A stretch of 22,539 nucleotides of DNA from JBMFOH01 sp049969715 [NCBI: bacterium] (GTDB lineage Bacteria; DUMJ01), in the NCBI GenBank assembly GCA_049969715.1, contig JBMFOH010000029.1:1-22539 (forward strand). The letters run 5' to 3'. Below, piece by piece: positions 1 through 4,292 of this stretch. Position numbers and translations under genes: made by a program. The notes beneath the pieces were generated by a model. That model worked only from the letters and a program-made list of their open reading frames with translations. It was not told where the DNA came from and made no database searches. Within the stretch, counting starts at the first letter, position 1, and every line of letters starts with the position of its first letter.

Positions 1-335
1 GTATGGGTTAGTAATCTAGGTGTAACATTAAAGTACTTCTTTAATACTATCTCAAAGGATGGAAAGAAGATATCTTCTACTAATGTGCCCATCTTATTAG
101 CTAATTCGCCCCAACGTTTATTCATTTCATCCTTAAATACCCGCATCTCGTCTTTAAATTCCCTCATCTCGTCTTTAAACGCTCGCATCTCGTCTTTAAA
201 TTCCCTCATCTCTTTTTTAAACTCAAGCATCTCGCTAGAAAGACGAGCTAATTCTCGCTGAGTTATCTTGGATTGCTCAGCTAACTCTATCATTACCTGT
301 TCAAGTCTATCTACCCTCTGTGCTACTGTTTCCAT
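1..335 (-). CDS. Coiled-coil + PD-(D/E)XK nuclease-fold protein, copy 1 (3' end outside window)
   Basis: The first 111 residues are visible; the catalytic half lies beyond the left edge. The start is ATG at 335-333, with GGAGG (343-347) 7 nt upstream. Residues 1-35 form an amphipathic helix beginning METVAQRVDRLEQ. About residues 36-71 are a regular coiled coil of FKDEMR-type heptads encoded by five 21-nt units. The conserved segment from NKRW (about residue 72) through GTLVEDIFFPSFE opens the nuclease-like domain. Copies 2 (1027-1560) and 3 (2690-3353) carry the D-x12-E-V-K signature in the part missing here. The function is unknown; the fold suggests nucleic-acid cleavage or binding (inference). 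The 5' half resembles copy 3 and the visible 3' part resembles copy 2, so this gene is a mosaic. Confidence 0.75.
   Translation of the reverse strand, partial: METVAQRVDRLEQVMIELAEQSKITQRELARLSSEMLEFKKEMREFKDEMRAFKDEMREFKDEMRVFKDEMNKRWGELANKMGTLVEDIFFPSFEIVLKKYFNVTPRLLTH
123..227 (-). repeat. Five 21-nt tandem units encoding coiled-coil heptads
   Basis: CAT triplets (Met codons on the minus strand) recur exactly every 21 nt, at 123, 144, 165, 186, 207 and 228. Each unit encodes a heptad of the type FKDEMRx. The paralogue at 2690-3353 has only three such units (CAT/CAC at 3182, 3203, 3224, 3245) and copy 2 has none, so the unit number varies between paralogues in the same island. Confidence 0.85.
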
Positions 336-367
336 ATAAAAGCCTCCAATATAATATCTCCAGGTCT

Positions 368-396
368 ATTTTACCATAAAACTACTGGTCTATCTT
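368..396 (-). promoter_or_regulatory. Candidate promoter of nuclease-fold gene copy 1
   Basis: On the minus strand AAGATA (391-396) and TAAAAT (368-373) are separated by exactly 17 nt. The -10 is preceded by TGG, an extended -10 feature. The element lies 32 nt upstream of the start codon and is conserved almost base for base upstream of copy 3 (3386-3414), where the -35 reads AAGACA. Conservation between paralogues supports a functional promoter. No transcription data are available. Confidence 0.5.
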
Positions 397-404
397 AAGA
401 AGAT

Positions 405-432
405 TGGTAACACAGGCTTCCTAGCCTATGCA
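405..432. repeat. Palindromic repeat, copy A
   Basis: Arms 411-418 and 423-430 pair (8 bp with one mismatch, loop TCCT) around the core AGGCTTCCTAGCCT. It is preceded by TTGGTAACA. The same CACAGGCT...AGCCTGTG design occurs at 2633-2653 and 3429-3447. It sits upstream of the candidate promoter of nuclease-fold gene copy 1 and could also serve as a transcription barrier for the DUF2283 gene ending at 483. No transposase is present, so it is a non-autonomous dispersed repeat of REP type (inference). Confidence 0.65.
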
Positions 433-482
433 TAATTGTTTTGATGTTTATAGGTAACCTATCTATTCTTCGACAATTATAA

Positions 483-698
483 CTATAAGACACTTTTAGT
501 CTGAAAGATTACATTAACTTCCCCTTCTTGGATTATTCGTTTAGCAGATACATTCAAAAATTCAATACTTACTGGTTCTTCTTTCTCGTTGTAGCTAACA
601 ATTATCCCCCCTGGTTCTTCAATTGCATCTACTGGAGCATCATCTTTGAGAATAATTGTAAGAATATCTGTTTCAGTATCATATTTTATCTTTATCAC
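483..698 (-). CDS. DUF2283 family protein, putative antitoxin partner
   Basis: This 71-residue protein matches the DUF2283 pattern: IKIKYDTETDILTI at the N-terminus, then EEPGGIIVSYNEKEEPVSIEFLNVS, a small beta-rich domain. The start is GTG at 698, chosen because a strong SD (GGAGGG, about 703-708) lies 5 nt upstream. It overlaps the end of the upstream DUF4258 gene by 20 nt, so the two are translationally linked. DUF2283/DUF4258 pairs are often regarded as candidate toxin-antitoxin modules. I infer that this is the antitoxin or immunity partner; its activity is not shown by the sequence. Confidence 0.8.
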   Translation of the reverse strand: MIKIKYDTETDILTIILKDDAPVDAIEEPGGIIVSYNEKEEPVSIEFLNVSAKRIIQEGEVNVIFQTKSVL

Positions 699-957
699 TT
701 TTTCCCTCCTTCCAATATTTCTCCACTTTACTAGTCCAATAAATAGTTATAATCTTTCTAACTTTCCCCTCCTGAATAAATAAAACTCTCAATAGTCCAT
801 CTCGATTCCTCGATTGAGCTATTAGAACTCCCATATCCCCAGAAACAATCTGTTCAGGACTATTTAAAACTTTTTCTATTTCCCTCTTTGTAATTTTAAG
901 CTTCTGCTCCCATTGCTTCTGACGCTCTTCAGCATGCTTTGTCCAAATTATTTCCAT
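679..957 (-). CDS. DUF4258 family protein, putative RelE-like toxin
   Basis: The 92-residue product begins MEIIWTKHAEER and continues with an ITKREIEKVLNSPE helix. A strand region GVLIAQSRNRDGLLRVLF is followed by KVRKIITIYWTSKVEKYW. This is the DUF4258 layout, a small RelE/ParE-like fold with an early conserved His and a C-terminal beta hairpin. ATG 957 is preferred; GTG 960 in frame is possible. AAGGAA lies 5-8 nt upstream. The DUF2283 gene overlaps its last 20 nt. The toxin order is inferred: here the putative toxin precedes the putative antitoxin, the reverse of the classical order. Confidence 0.75.
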   Translation of the reverse strand: MEIIWTKHAEERQKQWEQKLKITKREIEKVLNSPEQIVSGDMGVLIAQSRNRDGLLRVLFIQEGKVRKIITIYWTSKVEKYWKEGKSDKDKI

Positions 958-969
958 CACATTTTCCTT

Positions 970-975
970 ATTATA
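970..975 (-). promoter_or_regulatory. Perfect TATAAT -10 box before the DUF4258/DUF2283 pair
   Basis: TATAAT on the minus strand ends 12 nt before ATG 957. A start site 7-8 nt downstream would give a leader of only about 5-6 nt, so either a slightly earlier start or near-leaderless initiation is needed. No convincing -35 is seen. Confidence 0.35.
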
Positions 976-1026
976 AAATCTAAATTGTACCTTTTAGTAA
1001 CATTTATTAAAGTCCTCATACTAACC

Positions 1027-1560
1027 TTATCCATTGTCTTTCAAAGACTCAAAGTTTACTATCTCTAGGATGTCTCCTTTTACTACCATTGCATAGATAC
1101 CTTTCTCTGTAAGCAATTCTACTGTGCTTTCTTCCATACTTAACCCTGCGTATATGGGTACTACTTTGGAATTGTTTATCTCTGGCATAAACTCAGGTAA
1201 TATCTTTAGCTTCTCTATGAATTCTTCTATGTAATTCTTTCTATCTGGAGAACTCTTCACTTCTACTATAAAGACTTCTTTTTCTGTATATGCCAATATA
1301 TCTATCTCTAGATTCTTACCATCCTTTCTAAACTTAGCTGTATGGGTTAGTAATCTAGGTGTAACATTAAAGTACTTCTTTAATACTATCTCAAAGGATG
1401 GAAAGAAGATATCCTCTACTAACGTACCCATCTTATTAGCTAATTCTACCCAACGTTTATTCATTTCTCTTCTTTCTTCTTCCCATTGTTTACTCATTCT
1501 TGTAACCTCACCTTTTAAGCTCTTTAAAGCCATATCTGTGTGGACTATAAATTGACCCAA
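1027..1560 (-). CDS. PD-(D/E)XK nuclease-fold protein, copy 2 (short N-terminus)
   Basis: 177 residues from TTG 1560, which has GGAAGAG about 4-6 nt upstream; a 168-residue form from ATG 1533 is the alternative. After a short helix (KQWEEERREMNKRW, about 24-37) comes ANKMGTLVEDIFFPSFE (about 41-57), then the nuclease-like core. The core carries D87 in LEIDIL, E100 and K102 in FIVEVKSS, which is the PD-(D/E)XK signature. The C-terminus contains IPIYAGL-like and AMVVKGDILEIVNFE strands. It lacks the METVAQ region and the heptad repeats of copies 1 and 3. It is similar in character to DUF3782-type proteins common in thermophiles. The substrate is unknown. Confidence 0.75.
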   Translation of the reverse strand: MGQFIVHTDMALKSLKGEVTRMSKQWEEERREMNKRWVELANKMGTLVEDIFFPSFEIVLKKYFNVTPRLLTHTAKFRKDGKNLEIDILAYTEKEVFIVEVKSSPDRKNYIEEFIEKLKILPEFMPEINNSKVVPIYAGLSMEESTVELLTEKGIYAMVVKGDILEIVNFESLKDNG

Positions 1561-1637
1561 TACACTCTTCCGGGCTATCTACTCTCTTCGACCTTGGACA
1601 TTTAACTTATATTCCTCTCATCTTATCTTTACTAGCT

Positions 1638-1805
1638 TTAATTTCTAGGATTTAGTAGTATAAACTTATCCTCTATGAATTTATAATACACTCTAACTTC
1701 TTTTTCTTTATAAAACTTTCCTTCCCAATGACTATTATAGCTAAAAACAAAAACTTTATCAAATGTACCAGATTTTGAGTCATTTACTTTCCACCATTTA
1801 GTATA
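1638..1805 (-). pseudogene. Decayed gene remnant after the TumE-like gene
   Basis: Between the stop at 1806-1808 and a TAA at 1638-1640 the minus strand is open in the same frame as the upstream gene. It encodes about 55 residues with ordinary protein composition, including KSGTFDKVFVFSYNSHWEGK and YKEKEVRVYYKFIEDKF. No ATG, GTG or TTG opens it upstream of these motifs. The shape suggests the C-terminal part of a small gene whose start has been lost. I do not recognise the family. An untranslated accidental reading frame remains possible. Confidence 0.35.
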
Positions 1806-2144
1806 TTAAAGATATCCAAGGTCTTTAAGAATCTCTATAGACTTTAATATAAAATCTTCAATAGAGATTCTATCATCTATAGGGAGATGTGAGGTCGGAT
1901 TTTCAACAGGATGCTCGTGATAAAAACCACCTTCTTTATCTACCCCATAAATTCTAAAGTCTTTAATAATTAAGGCTAAGTTCAATTTCTTCTTCCGGAC
2001 ATTCACATAGATTTGAATAAAAATTTCTGAGTTTAAACCCAATCTACATATTAGAGTATTATCAGTATAATCAAGATAAAGGAGAGTTAATTCGTATTTC
2101 TTTTTTACAGAGAAGATTTCAAGTAGAAAATCTTCTAACTTCAT
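1806..2144 (-). CDS. TumE-like (DUF6516) toxin of a toxin-antitoxin pair
   Basis: This 112-residue protein has an N-terminal amphipathic helix (1-17) and then beta strands (LTLLYLDYTDNTLICRL, EIFIQIYVNV). The core RIYGVDKEGGFYHEHPVENP (about 64-83) carries a His-x-His pair at 76/78. A C-terminal helix EDFILKSIEILKDLG follows. The YG-D-x-GG-x-HxHP layout fits the TumE/DUF6516 toxin family as I know it; the match was judged by eye. Its ATG overlaps the stop of the upstream antitoxin gene by 4 nt (ATGA) and its own SD is weak, which points to translational coupling, usual in TA operons. Confidence 0.6.
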   Translation of the reverse strand: MKLEDFLLEIFSVKKKYELTLLYLDYTDNTLICRLGLNSEIFIQIYVNVRKKKLNLALIIKDFRIYGVDKEGGFYHEHPVENPTSHLPIDDRISIEDFILKSIEILKDLGYL

Positions 2145-2407
2145 TTTTCTGACTCAATCTTCAATATCTTCTCTCTAAGATATCTTATCCCCTCTACTGC
2201 ATGTTCCCACTCCATTGCATCTGATTCAATCTCCCAGGAGAAATCTTCCTTTTCTACTAAATTCATTTTTTCAAATTCACTAAAAGACATACCATACTTT
2301 CTAGTCATCTTTTCGTTTATAAATTCATATATAAGAAGTTTACGTCTATATTCATTTAATAAAGCTCTCTTTAATTCCTCTTCTGAAACTTCCTTTAGAA
2401 TATTCAT
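2141..2407 (-). CDS. Antitoxin partner of the TumE-like toxin
   Basis: 88 residues from ATG 2405-2407, chosen because GGAGG lies about 5 nt upstream; a TTG at 2443 would add 12 residues but has no SD. The product is highly charged and helical: EEELKRALLNEYRRKLLIYE, then KYGMSFSEFEKM, FSWEIESDAMEWE and a C-terminal helix RYLREKILKIE. The KYGMxFxEFE plus SWExExDxMEWE pattern recalls small antitoxins found beside TumE-like or nucleotidyltransferase toxins in archaea and thermophiles (recollection, not a search). It overlaps the toxin gene by 4 nt. Confidence 0.6.
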   Translation of the reverse strand: MNILKEVSEEELKRALLNEYRRKLLIYEFINEKMTRKYGMSFSEFEKMNLVEKEDFSWEIESDAMEWEHAVEGIRYLREKILKIESEK

Positions 2408-2429
2408 TTTCCCCTCCAAACCTAATAGA

Positions 2430-2435
2430 ATTATA
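2430..2435 (-). promoter_or_regulatory. Candidate -10 box for the TumE-type TA operon
   Basis: TATAAT on the minus strand lies 22 nt before ATG 2407, leaving room for a leader of about 15 nt that contains the GGAGG SD. A second TATAAT occurs at 2449-2454. No good -35 element is visible for either, so confidence is limited. Confidence 0.35.
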
Positions 2436-2609
2436 CTCGCCAAGTGGAATTATAACACAATTTCTCCTTATAAACTCTAACCCCCTTATTATCACTTAAC
2501 TCTTCTAAGATTTTCTCTAATTCCTCCTTCTTTTCTCTTGCAGGAAAACCCTTAGACTTTCTCTAGTTATATCATCAAGACCTATTCCTAAATCATTATC
2601 TATCTCTAT
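2431..2609 (-). pseudogene. Frameshifted remnant of a small helical protein gene
   Basis: On the minus strand 2609 to about 2520 reads as IGLDDITRESLRVFLQEK with no start codon. A one-base shift near the AAGAAGGAGG stretch continues as KKEELEKILEELSDNKGV and runs to a TAA at 2431-2433. Joined, the two parts look like one small charged helical protein, possibly an antitoxin (inference). The upstream end stops close to the palindromic repeat at 2633-2653, as if truncated there. Low-complexity AG-rich sequence could produce this impression by chance. Confidence 0.35.
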
Positions 2610-2632
2610 TTATTATAAAAATTATTCTGGTA

Positions 2633-2653
2633 GCATAGGCTTCCAGCCTGTGC
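2633..2653. repeat. Palindromic repeat, copy B
   Basis: Arms 2633-2641 and 2645-2653 form a 9-bp stem (one T-G wobble) with a 3-nt loop: GCATAGGCT-TCC-AGCCTGTGC. It is the same element as at 411-430 and 3429-3447 and is the best-formed of the three. It lies downstream of nuclease-fold gene copy 3. Confidence 0.7.
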
Positions 2654-2655
2654 AT

Positions 2656-2683
2656 GTTGGTAACTCAACTAGAGCTTACCAAC
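2656..2683 (-). terminator. Hairpin after nuclease-fold gene copy 3
   Basis: Six nt after the stop codon of copy 3 (2690-2692), GTTGGTAA and TTACCAAC pair (8 bp), extended by CTC/GAG with one bulged base and a 5-nt loop. Palindrome copy B follows at once, and a run of T (minus strand) comes about 13 nt after that. Two tandem hairpins ahead of a distant T-run could terminate transcription, but this is not a canonical intrinsic terminator. Confidence 0.35.
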
Positions 2684-2689
2684 TTCTCC

Positions 2690-3353
2690 CTAACTATTGT
2701 TGTCTTTCAAGTCTTCAAAGTTTACTATCTCTAGGATGTCTCCCTTTACTACCATTGCATAGATGTTGTTCTTTGTTAGATATTCTATTGTCTTATCTGA
2801 CATTGTTAACCCTGCATATATGGGAATTACTTTATAATCCTTTATCTCTGGCATAAAATCAGGTAATACCTTTAGCTTCTCTATAAAGTCATCTACATAT
2901 CCTGCCCTATCTGGTGAGCTCTTTACCTCTACTATGAATACTTCTTTCTCTGTAAATCCAACTATGTCTAGTTCTATCTCCCTATCCTTGTCCCTTAGCT
3001 TCATCCTAGAACTAACCCTCTTAGGAATGACATTAAAGTACCTCTTTAACATTATCTCAAAGGATGGAAAGAAGATATCCTCTACTAGTGTCCCCATCTT
3101 GTTAGCAAGTTCTCCCCAGCGTTTATACATCTCTCTTCTTTCTTCTTCCCATTGTTTAATCAACCTTTTTCTATCCTCATTCACTTCATCCTTAAACGCC
3201 CGCATCTCGTCTTTGAATTCCCTCATCTCTTTTTTAAACTCAAGCATCTCACTAGAAAGACGAGCTACTTCTTGCTGAAGTTATCTTGGATTGATCAGCT
3301 AACTCTATCATTACCTGTTCAAGTCTATCTACCCTCTGTGCTACTGTTTCCAT
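2690..3353 (-). pseudogene. Coiled-coil + PD-(D/E)XK nuclease-fold gene, copy 3, with frameshift near 3278
   Basis: The ancestral start is ATG 3351-3353 with GGAGG upstream, as in copy 1, but one extra A at 3278/3279 shifts the frame. Translation from this start ends at a TAG (3253-3255) after 33 residues. An intact 185-residue frame starts at ATG 3247, 5 nt past that TAG with AGTGAG in front, so coupled re-initiation is conceivable. It contains three heptads, KQWEEERREMYKRW, the VEDIFFPSFE segment, D94 in IELDIV, and E107 and K109 in IVEVKSS (PD-(D/E)XK). The downstream protein may therefore still be made. The alternative is a sequencing or assembly indel. Confidence 0.7.
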
Positions 3354-3385
3354 ATAAAAGCCTCCAGTATAATATCTCTAGGTTT

Positions 3386-3414
3386 ATTTTACCATAAAAC
3401 TACTAGGCTGTCTT
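3386..3414 (-). promoter_or_regulatory. Candidate promoter of nuclease-fold gene copy 3
   Basis: AAGACA (3409-3414) and TAAAAT (3386-3391) on the minus strand are 17 nt apart, with TGG before the -10. It lies 32 nt upstream of ATG 3353 and corresponds position by position to the candidate promoter of copy 1. Confidence 0.5.
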
Positions 3415-3428
3415 AAGAAGATTGGTGG

Positions 3429-3447
3429 CACAGGCTAGAAACCTGTG
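3429..3447. repeat. Palindromic repeat, copy C
   Basis: CACAGGCT and AACCTGTG pair with one C-A mismatch around a 3-nt loop. Preceded by TTGGTGG, it is the counterpart of copy A at 411-430 within a longer duplicated upstream region. It lies 43 nt beyond the 3' end of rnpB and could influence the end of that transcript, though no T-run follows. Confidence 0.65.
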
Positions 3448-3489
3448 TTCAATAACTTGAGCTATAAAATGAATTTACAAACATAATTA

Positions 3490-3833
3490 GAGTGAGTAGG
3501 CCGTAAGCCGAGTTCTGTTTTAGATAACCATACATCTAGGACAACTGTTACCAATTGCCTCTAGCGGCCAACCCGGGGATACTAACGGACAGGGCATCCT
3601 CTCCCCCTATTAGGCCTTGCTCCAGGTGGGGTTTACCAAGCCAAGAAGTCACCCTCTTGCTGGTGAGCTCTTACCTCACCTTTTCACCCTTACCTGCAAA
3701 TAGCAGGCGGTATATTTTCTGTGGCACTTTCCTGGCGTCACCGCCACTGGGTGTTACCCAGCACCTTGCCCTGAGGAGCTCGGACTTTCCTCGGAAGGAC
3801 AAAATCCCTCCGCAGTTATCCACCTACTCACTC
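3490..3833 (-). ncRNA. rnpB: RNase P RNA, bacterial type A
   Basis: The ribozyme subunit that removes 5' leaders from pre-tRNAs. The two ends pair as an 11-bp P1 helix (3823-3833 with 3490-3500). The 5' conserved block GAGGAAAGTCCGAGCTC lies at about 3776-3792 and pairs (P4) with the 3' block ACAGAACTCGGCTTACGG (3501-3518). The P15 region contains GGTAAACCCC, the GGU that binds the tRNA 3' CCA, followed by GGAGCAAGGCCTAATAGG as in E. coli-like type A RNAs. Length is about 344 nt, within the usual range. It follows the membrane protein gene almost directly and has its own promoter. No clear intrinsic terminator is seen. Confidence 0.95.
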
Positions 3834-3841
3834 CCAATACT

Positions 3842-3868
3842 ATTATACCATCTTTCTAGTAAAGGCAA
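3842..3868 (-). promoter_or_regulatory. rnpB promoter, overlapping the end of the upstream gene
   Basis: A perfect TATAAT (3842-3847) is preceded by TTGCCT (3863-3868) with a 15-nt spacer; TTATTG at 18 nt is an alternative -35. The expected start at 3833-3835 coincides with the GGGAG that begins the P1 helix. The TAA stop of the membrane protein gene (3843-3845) lies inside the TATAAT. Confidence 0.7.
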
Positions 3869-4262
3869 TAAAGATAAGAAGGATACCTATCAAAAGTTCT
3901 CCTAGAGCAAGGATGATCTCTAATAGACTAAATCTCAATCCTACTAAGGCTAGAGGGATATTCTGGATAAAAAAGAGCACCAATAACTCTATTCCTGTGA
4001 CATAAAAGAATCTAGGAAGAAGTGTACTATTTTCTACTCCCTTTCTGTAATAAGCCTCAGTAAAAATGGCAAAAGCAAGCCAGAGAATTGCCAGACCTAA
4101 AAATAAAAATTTATCTATTGCCCCGGCAGACCATCTGTTAGTATTGAGTAAAGCCATTATCTTTAGATAGAACTCTCGCCCCAAAAGGAATAAAAAGAAG
4201 CTAGAGGCTAGTGTTACTATCCAAAATATATAACATAAGATGTAAGATAGCGTCTTCTTCAT
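3843..4262 (-). CDS. Small four-helix membrane protein of unknown function
   Basis: 139 residues, strongly hydrophobic. Likely membrane helices lie at about 6-28, 49-69, 86-107 and 113-134, separated by short polar loops containing KIMALLNTNRWSAGAIDKF and EAYYRKGVENSTLLPR. No enzymatic motif is recognised. The start is ATG 4260-4262. There is no SD, but TAAAAT with an upstream TG ends 7 nt before it, so the mRNA may be leaderless. The gene lies 30 nt after truA, the widest gap since tuf, and immediately before rnpB. An inner-membrane location is inferred from the helices. Confidence 0.7.
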   Translation of the reverse strand: MKKTLSYILCYIFWIVTLASSFFLFLLGREFYLKIMALLNTNRWSAGAIDKFLFLGLAILWLAFAIFTEAYYRKGVENSTLLPRFFYVTGIELLVLFFIQNIPLALVGLRFSLLEIILALGELLIGILLIFIAFTRKMV

Positions 4263-4269
4263 ATTCTAT

Positions 4270-4278
4270 ATTTTATCA
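4270..4278 (-). promoter_or_regulatory. Extended -10 for the membrane protein gene
   Basis: The minus strand reads TGATAAAAT, a TGn motif plus a near-consensus -10. It ends 7 nt before ATG 4262, so the predicted start nucleotide is the A of the start codon. The element lies within an AT-rich palindrome (4269-4285, TATTTTAT/ATAAAATA). No -35 is convincing. Confidence 0.35.
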
Positions 4279-4292
4279 TAAAATAAAGGTAT

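Noticed and set aside
123-227. Possible CRISPR array
   Set aside because: The 21-nt units are contiguous with no unique spacers and keep a coding frame for heptads; they are coding tandem repeats.
336-482. ATAATTGT (432-439) and ACAATTAT (473-480) as a specific regulatory operator
   Set aside because: The arms are AT-rich and 33 nt apart; such pairs are expected by chance in this base composition.
528-734. Plus-strand reading frame of 68 codons opposite the DUF2283/DUF4258 genes
   Set aside because: The opposite strand holds two recognisable families with SD sites; this frame has no start signal and odd composition.
2408-2443. Upstream TTG start for the TA antitoxin
   Set aside because: The added residues are encoded by the -10-like and SD region; ATG 2407 has GGAGG at proper distance.
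2934-3278. Plus-strand reading frame of 114 codons, Ser/Leu-rich
   Set aside because: It is the antisense shadow of the nuclease-fold gene copy 3; its low-complexity composition mirrors the coiled-coil codons.
405-3447. Palindromes as ends of an insertion sequence
   Set aside because: No transposase gene lies between or beside them, and no target-site duplications could be recognised.
3555-3905. Plus-strand reading frame of 116 codons across the rnpB region
   Set aside because: It lies almost wholly inside the minus-strand RNase P RNA, whose conserved blocks and P1 pairing are clear; the translation has no family features.
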